46,382 nt of DNA from Bacillota bacterium (lineage in GTDB: Bacteria; Bacillota; Sulfobacillia; Sulfobacillales; JAIMBI01), in contig JAJZWV010000026.1 of assembly GCA_021846505.1 (NCBI GenBank), positions 1-46,382 on the forward strand, read 5' to 3'. Both the position numbers and the translations under genes were made by a program. Shown here one piece after another: positions 35,385 to 43,635 of this stretch (position 1 is its first letter; each line of letters opens with the position of its first letter). The notes beneath the pieces were generated by a model that saw only the letters and a list, made by a program, of their open reading frames with translations, was not told the DNA's origin and did no database searches.

Positions 35385-36212
35385 ATGGCGCTGGGTGTTC
35401 CATTGGACAGCTTGTTGGCCATTGATGTCGGCAATACGCACATTAAGTTAGGCCTGCGCCAAGATGGCCAGTGGAGTCATGAATGGCGCATGTCCACGGA
35501 CGTGCGCCGCACGGCGGATGAATATCGCCAACCCCTTAAAGGCTTTTTGGCCGAGGCTGGCTTCGACGTGGTGGACAACGTGGTGCTGGCGAGCGTAGTG
35601 CCGCTGCTGACGCCCGCCTTCGTGCGGGTCGGCGAGGCGCTGTCGGAGGGGAAGGTGTTGGAAGTCTCGCCACCCGGCTACGGGATGGAGGTATCCTACG
35701 CGCCCCCGGACAGCCTGGGCGCGGACCGCTTTGCCAATGCCTTGGCCGCCTTCGCGCTGGTGCAGCGGGCAGTGGTGGTGGTGGACGTCGGCACCACCAC
35801 CACTGTAGATGCCGTCTCGGCCACCGGTCGCTTTATGGGCGGCGCGATTGCGCCCGGGCCGCACTTTATGGCCCAGGCGCTGGCGGAAGGGACCGCGCGG
35901 CTGCCGATGATTCCCCCGTCGCTGACCCAACTGACCGACGCCACGCTGGGCGGGGCCACCCACGAGGCGATCCAGGTCGGCGTGGCCCAAACCCTGGTGG
36001 GCAGTGTGGATCGGCTGGTGCGGCGCACGTGGCGGCTCTTGGGGGCCGAATGCCCGGTGGTGCTGACCGGCGGCTGGGGCGCACGGCTGGCGCCTCACCT
36101 CGACTTCCCGGTCGAGGTCGTGCCGCGCCTGACGCTGGAGGGTTTGGCCATTTGCGCGGATCACGTGTTGGGACGGTCGCGGCTGGCGCCGGCGGCCAAA
36201 GGAGGCGGGTAG
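35385..36212 (+). CDS. coaX: Type III pantothenate kinase
   Basis: 275 residues from ATG 35385, with AGGAGG six bases upstream. The ASKHA-fold motifs are AIDVGNTHIKLGL (phosphate 1), GADRFANALAAF (substrate site) and VVVDVGTTTTVDAV followed by GGAIAPG (phosphate 2). It phosphorylates pantothenate in the first step of CoA synthesis and needs a monovalent cation. The enoyl-CoA hydratase gene starts two bases after its stop. Confidence 0.94.
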   Translation: MALGVPLDSLLAIDVGNTHIKLGLRQDGQWSHEWRMSTDVRRTADEYRQPLKGFLAEAGFDVVDNVVLASVVPLLTPAFVRVGEALSEGKVLEVSPPGYGMEVSYAPPDSLGADRFANALAAFALVQRAVVVVDVGTTTTVDAVSATGRFMGGAIAPGPHFMAQALAEGTARLPMIPPSLTQLTDATLGGATHEAIQVGVAQTLVGSVDRLVRRTWRLLGAECPVVLTGGWGARLAPHLDFPVEVVPRLTLEGLAICADHVLGRSRLAPAAKGGG

Positions 36213-36214
36213 TC

Positions 36215-37018
36215 GTGTCCGCGGAGACATCGGAAAAGACTGTAGCGGTTGAGTGGCCCACGGGTGGCAGCGGGGTGGCCCGGGTGGCCATCAGCCGGCC
36301 GCAGGCGCTCAATGCACTGAATCGCCAGGTGCTGGATGAGCTTGCGGCGGCGCTCAGTGCCCTCGAAGAGGACGTCAGGGTCCGGGTGATCGTGGTGACA
36401 GGCGCGGGGCGCGCCTTTGTGGCCGGCGCTGACATCGGCGAGATTGCCGCGCTGTCGAGCGGAGCGTCCGCCGAAGCGTTCAGCCGCGCGGGTCAGAGTG
36501 TCTTCAGCCGGCTCGCGTCCAGCCGACTGGTCAGCATCATGGCCATCAACGGGTATGCGCTAGGCGGAGGGCTCGAACTGGCTCTGGCCGGCGATCTGCG
36601 CCTGATGGCCGAATCCGCCAAAGTGGGGCTGCCGGAAATTGGCCTGGGGATTATCCCGGGCTTTGGCGGCACCCAGCGGCTCGGGCGCCTGGTGGGAGAG
36701 GGGCGGGCGCTGGAGCTGGTGCTGACCGGCCGGCAAGTTGCGGCCGCTGAGGCGCTGCGCTTGGGTCTGGCCAACCAGGTGGTGCCGGATGCGGAGCTGT
36801 CCGCCACCGCGGACTCCTGGGCCGCGGAGCTGGCGGCGAAAGCGCCACAGGCGCTGGTGGCGGCCAAGCGCGCGGTGCGCGGCGGATGGGATCGCGAATT
36901 GGCGGACGGGCTGGCGTGGGAAGCCCAGTGCTTTGGGGGGGTGGCGGCCACCGCCGACGCGCGGGAAGGCACGGACGCCTTTCTGCACAAGCGGCCGCCG
37001 CACTTCACCGGCCACTAG
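36215..37018 (+). CDS. Enoyl-CoA hydratase/isomerase (crotonase) family protein
   Basis: 267 residues from GTG 36215, with GGAGG inside the end of coaX. Crotonase signatures: AGADIGEIA (oxyanion hole), GGGLELALAGDLRL with the first catalytic Glu, and GLPEIGLGIIPGFGGTQRL with the second. Both Glu residues are present, so a hydratase rather than only an isomerase is likely. It acts in fatty-acid or related acyl-CoA breakdown. Its coupling to coaX is a CoA-related neighbourhood. Confidence 0.88.
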   Translation: MSAETSEKTVAVEWPTGGSGVARVAISRPQALNALNRQVLDELAAALSALEEDVRVRVIVVTGAGRAFVAGADIGEIAALSSGASAEAFSRAGQSVFSRLASSRLVSIMAINGYALGGGLELALAGDLRLMAESAKVGLPEIGLGIIPGFGGTQRLGRLVGEGRALELVLTGRQVAAAEALRLGLANQVVPDAELSATADSWAAELAAKAPQALVAAKRAVRGGWDRELADGLAWEAQCFGGVAATADAREGTDAFLHKRPPHFTGH

Positions 37019-37110
37019 GAGCTGGGCGCGGAAGCCGTCACCCGAATGAACCAAAATCCCGATCGGGGCGTTGACCGTGAATGAATCCCCTCGGTCCGGA
37101 TGGACGGACC

Positions 37111-37165
37111 AGAGATAGAGCAGGGATGGACAAGAGATGGACCAGAGATGGACCAGAGATGGACC
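37111..37165 (+). repeat. Five tandem 11-bp repeats (AGAGATGGACC)
   Basis: Units at 37111 (AGAGATAGAGC), 37122 (AGGGATGGACA), 37133, 37144 and 37155 (three identical AGAGATGGACC). The period is close to one helical turn. They lie in the 203-base gap between the crotonase and MoxR genes. They may be a slippage product or phased protein-binding sites. Confidence 0.8.
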
Positions 37166-37221
37166 CGAGAGGGCATGGGACGGATCGCTGCATTTTGACG
37201 GGAAGGGACTGACCAAAGCGC

Positions 37222-38184
37222 ATGGATGGAGATGGACAGCGGGGCACTGGTCCGGATTCATTTGAGGCGGTGCTGGATCAGCTGGATCGGGTGGTGGTCG
37301 GCAAGCGTGAGGTGGCCAAGCTGCTGCTGGCGGCGCTGGTGGCCCGCGGCCACGTGCTGCTGGTGGATGTGCCGGGAGTGGCCAAAACCCGCATGAGCCG
37401 CGCCTTCGCTGCTTCGCTGGCGCTGGGGTTTCAGCGGATCCAGGGCACCCCCGACTTGCTGCCGGGCGATGTGGTGGGTGTCTCCGTGTACGATCCCCGC
37501 AGTGCTGAGTTCAACTACCGCCCCGGCCCGGTGCTGAGCCACCTGGTGCTGGTGGACGAAATCAACCGTGCGACGCCCCGCACCCAAGCAGCGCTGCTGG
37601 AGTGCATGGAGGAGCGGCAGGTGACGGTGGATGGTGTGACGCATGCGGTGCCCGAGCCTTTCATGGTGCTGGCCACCGAAAACCCGGTCGAGATGGAAGG
37701 CACCTACCCCCTGCCGGAGGCGCAGTTGGATCGGTTTCTGCTGTCGGCCACGGTGGGGTATCCCTCAGCCGCAGAGGAGCTGGACATGATGCGGCGCCTG
37801 GGCGTGGAAGACCCATTGGGGTCGCTGAAGCCGGTGGCCAGGGCCGCGGACGTGGAAGCCTGGCGGAGAGAAGCGGGGCGGGTGTCGGTAGACCCGGTGG
37901 TGGAGGAATACCTGGTGGCGCTGGTGCGGGCCACGCGCGAGCACCCGGGGGTGCGCCTGGGCGCCAGCCCGCGATCCACCCTGGCGCTGGTGCGCACGGC
38001 GCGGGCCTGGGCGTACCTGAATGGCCGCACGTATGTGCTGCCCGATGACGTGAAAGCCATGGCGGTGCCGGTGCTGGCGCATCGCCTGCTGATGGGAGCG
38101 GACGCCGAGGTCATGGGCGACAGCGGAGCAGTGGCCGTGCAGCGGGTGCTGGAGCAGGTGCCGGCGCCTACTGAAGCCCTATGA
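37222..38184 (+). CDS. MoxR-family AAA ATPase
   Basis: 320 residues. Walker A is DVPGVAKTR (residues 49-57), Walker B is LVLVDEINRA (about 108-117), sensor 1 is in VLATENPVEMEGTYPLPEAQ, followed by LDRFLL, typical of MoxR. MoxR ATPases act as chaperones for proteins carrying von Willebrand or related domains. The DUF58 gene downstream overlaps it as ATGA, the usual arrangement. Confidence 0.92.
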   Translation: MDGDGQRGTGPDSFEAVLDQLDRVVVGKREVAKLLLAALVARGHVLLVDVPGVAKTRMSRAFAASLALGFQRIQGTPDLLPGDVVGVSVYDPRSAEFNYRPGPVLSHLVLVDEINRATPRTQAALLECMEERQVTVDGVTHAVPEPFMVLATENPVEMEGTYPLPEAQLDRFLLSATVGYPSAAEELDMMRRLGVEDPLGSLKPVARAADVEAWRREAGRVSVDPVVEEYLVALVRATREHPGVRLGASPRSTLALVRTARAWAYLNGRTYVLPDDVKAMAVPVLAHRLLMGADAEVMGDSGAVAVQRVLEQVPAPTEAL

Positions 38185-39395
38185 GGCTTACCGGCCGCGA
38201 TTGGGCCCTGTCGTTTTTTGTGATCGTGGGCATAGCCGGCCTGTTTGTGGGAGTGCCGCTGGTCAGTGCCGCCGCGGCGTTCCTGCTGGTGCTGGCGCTG
38301 GCTGCGGAGTGGCTCACCAACGAAAGCATCGCCACCCTTAAAGTCGGCCACCGCACCGATGCGGCCGCCGTGGTGATTGGGCAGGCGGCGGAGGTGTGGG
38401 TGACGGTCGAGCATCCGCGCCCCTGGCCGCTGACAGCCGTGCACTTCGAGGACACGGTGCCACTGGGCCTGGAGGTGGCCGACCCCAAGCCGCCGGGATT
38501 TCAGAAGATGGCACTGGGCAGTGCGGTGTGGGGAGCCTTTCCCGTCGGGTCCCACGAGCGCGTGCGCCATCGGGTGACCGTGGTGGCCCGCGAGCGCGGG
38601 CGCTGGATTATGGGCCCCGCCCGGGTGTGGGGCGGAGATCCGCTGGGATGGTCCAAGTTTGAGCTGTTTGCGCCCGACCGGGCGGTGCTCACCGTCTACC
38701 CGCGCCTGTTTGCGGTGCCCCGAAGTTTGCTGAACCCAAACCGGCCCCAGGGCGAGCGCCGCGGGCCCCCCTGGAATCCTCCCGATCCGCTTCGGGTGGT
38801 TGGCGTGCGGCCGTATCAGCCAGGCGACCCGCGGCGGCTGATTCATCCCCACGCCACCGCGCATACCGGCACGCTGCAGGTCAAGCGCCTCGAGACGGAA
38901 GGCGATGAGCAGCTGGAGCTGCTGGCCCTGGCGGCCACGGCACCTTATATCTGGGAAGGCGTCGACAAAGATCGGCTGGAGTCGCTGGTGTCCGCGACCG
39001 CGTCAGTCGCCGACAAGTTCCTGCGCACCGGCTCGGCGCTGGGGCTGTCGGTGGTCGGCAGCGTGTACGGCTGGCCGCGCGGCGTCAACTTGAGCCCGGG
39101 CCGCGGCCCGGAGCACTGGGCCCGCGTGATGACTGCGCTCGCCTGGGTGCAGCCCGGCGGCGGGCAGGGGCACGATCTGGGGCCCAGCCTGGTGCGGCTG
39201 TCCAAGCGGCTCAGGCCGGGCGCGCACCTGATTTACTTTGCGTGCTTCCACCAGGCCAGCTGGACGCCGATGCTGCGGCGCCTGGCTGCCCGGGGCGTTC
39301 AAATCACCTTTGTGCCGGTCGGGATGGCCGACGCTCCGCCGGCCGTGGCCGGGGTGCGGGTGCACCCCTGGAGCCCGGGCTTGGTGGCTCCATAA
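38181..39395 (+). CDS. DUF58 membrane-anchored protein
   Basis: 404 residues with two N-terminal helices and a DUF58 core: VVGVRPYQPGDPRRLIHPHA near residues 211-230, then LQVKRLE. A von Willebrand-like domain is expected in the C-terminal half. It is the usual partner of MoxR, perhaps in envelope assembly. Its stop overlaps the next ATG (TAATG). Confidence 0.9.
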   Translation: MRLTGRDWALSFFVIVGIAGLFVGVPLVSAAAAFLLVLALAAEWLTNESIATLKVGHRTDAAAVVIGQAAEVWVTVEHPRPWPLTAVHFEDTVPLGLEVADPKPPGFQKMALGSAVWGAFPVGSHERVRHRVTVVARERGRWIMGPARVWGGDPLGWSKFELFAPDRAVLTVYPRLFAVPRSLLNPNRPQGERRGPPWNPPDPLRVVGVRPYQPGDPRRLIHPHATAHTGTLQVKRLETEGDEQLELLALAATAPYIWEGVDKDRLESLVSATASVADKFLRTGSALGLSVVGSVYGWPRGVNLSPGRGPEHWARVMTALAWVQPGGGQGHDLGPSLVRLSKRLRPGAHLIYFACFHQASWTPMLRRLAARGVQITFVPVGMADAPPAVAGVRVHPWSPGLVAP

Positions 39396-40483
39396 TGCGC
39401 CGCGCGCTGATTTTTGCCCTCGAGGTGGGCTGGCTGGCGGCGTGGGCAGTGCGCCTGGGGGTCGGCGACGTCGCCTGGCTAATGGCCGCCGCGGGCCTAG
39501 GTGCCGGCTTGGCCCGGCGCCGCGGGCCGGTGGCGATGGTGGTGTGGCTGGCGGTGCTGGTGGCGGGAGGCCTCTTGGGCGGCGTGTGGGGCGTGGGTCT
39601 CGTGCTGGTGGCGCTGTGGCGCGGCGCGTCCCCCTTCGACCCGGAGCACCCGGCGGTGTTTGAGCGCCTGGCTATTGCAGTGGTGGGGGGAGCCGCGCTG
39701 GCCGTCAACCAGCATGCGTATCTGTGGGTCCTGCCGGCCGTGCTGGTGCTGGGATTGGCGACAGCGCTGGCCACCAGCCACGAGCCGGGGATGGACGCCC
39801 GAGTGCATGTGCGGCTGGCGGGGATGCTTGCCGCAGCGGGTCTGCTGGCGGGCTTGGTGGTGCTGGGCCTCGCCGCGTGGGCTCCATGGCAGTACCTGGC
39901 CGGCGCCGTCCGGGATGTGCTGTTCCTAATTGGCCATCTGCTTCCCTCATTCGCTCATGGGCTGCCCCCGCATCACCAGGCGCCGCCCCATGTGGCCAAG
40001 CGCCCGCCTCAGCCGAAGCGGCCTCGCCCGCGTACCACGGCGAGCCTGCTGCCGCTGCTTATCGTCGGCGGGATCTTGGCGCTCGGCTTTGTGTACTATG
40101 CGGTGCGCTTCCTGTCGCGGCTGGGCTGGCCCACGTGGGAGGAGAGCCACAGCGGCGATGAGGCGCTGGTGGTGGAGCACTTGGAGGCCGGGCGGCGGGA
40201 GCGCGTCACCCTGACGCGGCGGGTGGTGCAGCAGCATATGCGCGGGCTGGCGCACCGGCGCCGCGGCCCAGAGCCCGCAGAAACGGTGCGGGAGTGGCTG
40301 GCGCGCCTGTACGGCCGCGCCTCGCCGGCCAACCTGGCGCAGCTGTCGCGCCTGTACGAGGAAGTGCGCTACGGCGGGCACATGGACGATGCACTGCGGG
40401 CCGCCGCCGCGCGCCGGCTGTGGCCAGAGGCCCCGCCGACTTTCCCAGCGGAGCCTGGCGTGCCGCGGAGCGGCTCGCAGTGA
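39395..40483 (+). CDS. DUF4129-type membrane protein
   Basis: 362 residues from ATG 39395. Several helices fill residues 1-180, a proline-rich cytoplasmic or periplasmic loop (PPQPKRPRPR) follows, then a helix and the C-terminal DUF4129-like domain (ETVREWLARLYGR, then LSRLYEEVRYGG). In many bacteria such a domain forms the C-terminus of transglutaminase-type proteins next to MoxR-DUF58. Here no transglutaminase domain is visible. Confidence 0.8.
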   Translation: MRRALIFALEVGWLAAWAVRLGVGDVAWLMAAAGLGAGLARRRGPVAMVVWLAVLVAGGLLGGVWGVGLVLVALWRGASPFDPEHPAVFERLAIAVVGGAALAVNQHAYLWVLPAVLVLGLATALATSHEPGMDARVHVRLAGMLAAAGLLAGLVVLGLAAWAPWQYLAGAVRDVLFLIGHLLPSFAHGLPPHHQAPPHVAKRPPQPKRPRPRTTASLLPLLIVGGILALGFVYYAVRFLSRLGWPTWEESHSGDEALVVEHLEAGRRERVTLTRRVVQQHMRGLAHRRRGPEPAETVREWLARLYGRASPANLAQLSRLYEEVRYGGHMDDALRAAAARRLWPEAPPTFPAEPGVPRSGSQ

Positions 40484-42009
40484 GGGCCCGTGGAGTGGGC
40501 TCGGCGCTGGCGTTTCTGGAGTGGCGTCAAGCCGTCAACAATGTGCGCGGCATCGTCCGGGCCCCACGGCGGTGGGCGGTGTATCTGGTTCTCTTGCTGT
40601 TTGCGGTGCGCTTCGTTCTGGTGGCTCCGTCTGGCGCCGGCGGCCCCATGCCGCTGCCCGCGTCTCTGGCGGATTGGCTGCCCGTGATAGTGGGCCTGGC
40701 GCTGCTGGCGCCCGGGCTCGCACCTCAGCCGGCGGCGCTGTTTGTGAGCCCGGCCGACCGGACGTTTCTGGTGGGCGTCCGCGGCAACGCCCGGCCGCTG
40801 GTGGCGCGCGGGCTCTGGCATCGGTATCTCCGGAGCATGCGGTCCTTGCTGAGCCTGGTGGTGCTGCTGTGGGTGTTCAGCCGCTCCGGCGGCGTGCTGG
40901 CCGCCGTGGTGTGGCTGGCGCCTGCGTTTGCGCTGTACTGGGTGGCCGCGCGGCTCGCCGCGGGCGCGCTCGCGGTGCGCCGTGCGCCGGTCACCTGGCT
41001 GTCGGCGGCGGGCATGGTGGCCTGGACCGCGGGCGCCGTGCACTGGAGCGTCCTGCGCCCGGCGCCCGGGCTGGCGCACTGGCCGCTGTTGTCGGCGCTG
41101 GTGCGCGGCGACGCCTGGCCTTTGGCAGCGGCCTGGCTGGCGCTGACGGCTGTGCTGTCGGCGCTTGCGGTGCTGTGGGCCGTCCCGCCCCGCACCGATG
41201 ACTGGCGCCAGGTGGACCGCTGGGCGCTGGTCGACGCGGTGCGCGGCGGGGGCGACCGGCGGGAGCTGTTTCGGCGGCAGATGGCGGAGCGGCTCAGCCG
41301 CGGGCGCGGCGGGACGCGGCGGTCGCACACGTTTCGCTGGGGCGGGCCCGCCGCGGTGGTGGAGATGGAGGCGCTCACCACCTGGCGCCAGGTGCTGCAG
41401 CCCCCGGCGATGCTGGTGCTGCTGGCCGGTGCCTCCATTGGCGGAGGCGTGTTTCTGGCGGCCGCGCGCCACCTCGCCGTCGTGATGTGGATAGGCGCCA
41501 TGGCGTACGTGGGCATGATGTTCACGGCCGTGCAGTCCCGCCTGGTGGGCAGTCACCCCATTGCGCGCGACCCGTTGGTCATTGGGGCCCCCGGCAGCAG
41601 CTTTGTGCTGGTGCTGGCGGAAGAGGCCGTGGGCTGGGCCGCCGGCGTGCTGTTTTGGGGCGGGGCGGTGCTGGTGGGGATCGCTGGCGGGCTCGCCTGG
41701 CAGTGGGCCGCCGGGGCGCTGCTGCTGGTGGCGGTGGGGCAGGCGGTCGTGCAATCCCTGCGCATCCTGTATTGGACGCTGTTTCCGACGCTGTTTGAGC
41801 GACAGGTGCTGGCGCGGCTGCTGTCGATGGTATCCGCAGGCCTCGTGCTGGGCGTGCCGGCGCTGCCCCTGCTGGCGCTGCCGTGGTGGACCGCGGTCCC
41901 CATCACCTGTGGGCTGGCGCTCGCGGAGGCAGGGCTGCTGTCCTGGTGGGCAGCCGGCCGCCTGCAGTGGGGACACGGGCCGGTGCCGGCCGTAGGAGAC
42001 GAGCGATGA
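40480..42009 (+). CDS. ABC exporter permease, large multi-helix
   Basis: 509 residues from GTG 40480, which overlaps the preceding stop as GTGA. It has about 12 hydrophobic helices with basic loops (AVRRAPVTW, FRRQMAERLSRGRGG). It is followed by an ABC ATPase, so it is the likely membrane half of an ABC exporter. The helix count is high for an ABC-2 permease; this resembles the long putative ABC exporter permeases of Bacillota. The substrate is unknown. Confidence 0.8.
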   Translation: MRARGVGSALAFLEWRQAVNNVRGIVRAPRRWAVYLVLLLFAVRFVLVAPSGAGGPMPLPASLADWLPVIVGLALLAPGLAPQPAALFVSPADRTFLVGVRGNARPLVARGLWHRYLRSMRSLLSLVVLLWVFSRSGGVLAAVVWLAPAFALYWVAARLAAGALAVRRAPVTWLSAAGMVAWTAGAVHWSVLRPAPGLAHWPLLSALVRGDAWPLAAAWLALTAVLSALAVLWAVPPRTDDWRQVDRWALVDAVRGGGDRRELFRRQMAERLSRGRGGTRRSHTFRWGGPAAVVEMEALTTWRQVLQPPAMLVLLAGASIGGGVFLAAARHLAVVMWIGAMAYVGMMFTAVQSRLVGSHPIARDPLVIGAPGSSFVLVLAEEAVGWAAGVLFWGGAVLVGIAGGLAWQWAAGALLLVAVGQAVVQSLRILYWTLFPTLFERQVLARLLSMVSAGLVLGVPALPLLALPWWTAVPITCGLALAEAGLLSWWAAGRLQWGHGPVPAVGDER

Positions 42010-42040
42010 GCCGGGGCACGAGCGAGAGGGGGACATCGGT

Positions 42041-42772
42041 GTGACAGGGGCGGACCGCCTGGTGGTGGAGGGCCTGACCAAGCGCTTTGGCAAGACCGTG
42101 GCCGTGGACGGGCTGTCGTTTGAGGTGGGGGCCGGGCATATCATGGGGCTCGTGGGGCCGAACGGCGCGGGCAAAACGACGACCCTCTACTGCTTGGCGG
42201 GCCTGCTGCCGGCGGACAGCGGGGAGACGCGGTGGGGCGGCCAGGCGCTGCGCCACGACGACGGCCGGGTGGGGCTGGTGCCGGAGTCGCCGGAGGTTTA
42301 TCCCGCGCTCACGGTGTATGAGCACTTGGGGTTTTTGGCACGCCTGCATCGCCTGGGCCCGGAGTGGCAGGCCGCCGCGGAGCGCTGGATGGAGCGGCTC
42401 GATTTGGCACGCCACCGCGACAAGGTCGGCGGGGCTTTGTCCAAGGGCCTTCGCCAGCGCGTCATTCTGGCGGGGGCGGGGCTGGTGCGCGCCCGGCTGC
42501 TGCTGGTGGACGAGCCCATGATTGGGCTGGATCCCATGGGGCAGCGCGAGGTGCGCGAGCTCCTCCGAGAAATGGCGGCCGACGGGGCCGCCGTGCTGCT
42601 GAGCTCACACCAGCTGGGGCTGGTGGAGGCGCTGGCGGAGTCGGTGGTGATTTTGGACCAGGGGCGGGAGCGGGCGGCGGGCACCATCGATGAGCTGCGG
42701 GCGGCAGCGGGCCTGTCGGCGTCCGACGATCTGGAGACCGTGTTCTTCCGCATCTTGGACCGGTCAGGATAG
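42041..42772 (+). CDS. ABC transporter ATP-binding protein
   Basis: 243 residues from GTG 42041, with AGAGGGGG upstream. Walker A is GPNGAGKTT (39-47), the signature is LSKGLRQRV (about 131-139; the usual LSGGQ as LSKGL), Walker B is LLLVDEPMIGLDP and the switch His is in LLSSHQLG. It powers the exporter whose permease lies just upstream. It is the last intact gene of the MoxR-DUF58-DUF4129-ABC run. Confidence 0.92.
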   Translation: MTGADRLVVEGLTKRFGKTVAVDGLSFEVGAGHIMGLVGPNGAGKTTTLYCLAGLLPADSGETRWGGQALRHDDGRVGLVPESPEVYPALTVYEHLGFLARLHRLGPEWQAAAERWMERLDLARHRDKVGGALSKGLRQRVILAGAGLVRARLLLVDEPMIGLDPMGQREVRELLREMAADGAAVLLSSHQLGLVEALAESVVILDQGRERAAGTIDELRAAAGLSASDDLETVFFRILDRSG

Positions 42773-42773
42773 G

Positions 42774-43200
42774 GCGCGGAGGCACGGCCCGGGGCAACTG
42801 AGCCCAGGGGCGCCAGCCACTCGACGCGGAGGCCTCCGTCCCCTGCGAGCGAACGAAATTCGGGGTCCCCGGTGACCAGCAGTGCGTCCAGCGCCAGCGC
42901 TGCCGCAAGAGCAGCCGCCAGCGAGAGCCAGACGCCTTGATGTCCGCGGAGGCCCGGACGCGGGCGCGGCATGCATCGGCGATCTGGACGTTTGGGTGGT
43001 CATAGAGGGTCTCCCTGCGAATCGCGCCCGACCGATTCCGCTGGCGGCACAAGAGAGAGTACACTTCGCCAACGCTGACCGAGCTCATGTACAGCGATCC
43101 GGGAGCGCGGGCCAGCAGCTGGGCGGCGTGTTCTGCACCGGGCTCGCTGCCCAGCCAAGCCAGGATCGCATAGGAGTCCAGGGCCCAGCGCTCATCACAT
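42774..43200 (-). pseudogene. VapC-like PIN-domain toxin relic
   Basis: PIN-domain pieces are in two frames: ALDSYAILAWLGSEPGAEHA and YMSSVSVGEVYSLL in one, then from about 42935 LSLAAALAAALALDALLV and TGDPEFRSL in another. The first PIN Asp and the Glu are present, but the Asp expected in LSLADAFAAA is Ala here (LSLAAALAAA). The only ATG next to the vapB stop is out of frame. The toxin is therefore dead on three counts. Confidence 0.75.
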
Positions 43201-43435
43201 TCAGGCAGGGCGTCGCGCCTGCCGCCGCTCCTCCAGAAGCGCGGCGGTCAGGGAGTCCTCGCCCCGGCACGATCCGCGGAGCGCCAGCACGGGTCGGCAG
43301 GCAGGCGCTGCAGCACAATGCGCCCGTCGCCCATCCGCTGCATGGAAAGGCGATCTCCAGGGCGGAGTGCCGCCTCTTCGCGGGCGCTGGCCGGCAAAAC
43401 CCCGCGGCCTTGGAAGACAGAACCGGTGCCGCCAT
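43201..43435 (-). pseudogene. AbrB/VapB-like antitoxin relic
   Basis: ATG 43435 begins MAAPVLSSK, the usual start of a SpoVT-AbrB antitoxin, but the expected GRGVLPASAREEAALRPGDR is in the next frame (AAGGCC in place of AAGGGCC). The C-terminal EDSLTAALLEERRQARRPA is in a third frame and ends exactly at 43201, next to the vapC relic. Two one-base indels explain it. Confidence 0.75.
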
Positions 43436-43583
43436 GGTGAGTCTTACCTCGTGTTAGTTGGTAAGAATTGCGGTAAGACGACTGAGCCGGCGTGTCAAAG
43501 CTGCATGGCGTGTGGTGCCTCGGACGCCTGCGGGCGGACAGCTCATCAGCGGGGTCGGCGAGGAGGTGGACGGCCTGCGCGAA

Positions 43584-43616
43584 GCACGCCTGCCGCCAAG
43601 GGGCCGGCAGGCGTGC
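43584..43616 (-). terminator. Strong hairpin downstream of the solute-binding protein gene
   Basis: GCACGCCTGCC, an 11-base loop, then GGCAGGCGTGC: an 11-bp perfect stem beginning 20 bases past the minus-strand stop at 43636. There is no T-run, so it may act as a mRNA-stabilising or factor-assisted end. Confidence 0.4.
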
Positions 43617-43635
43617 CGCACTGGGAGGACGCTGG

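Noticed and set aside
40369-42174. 601-codon open frame antisense to the ABC permease
   Set aside because: Low-complexity shadow composition with no motif; the plus strand has coupled, recognisable genes.
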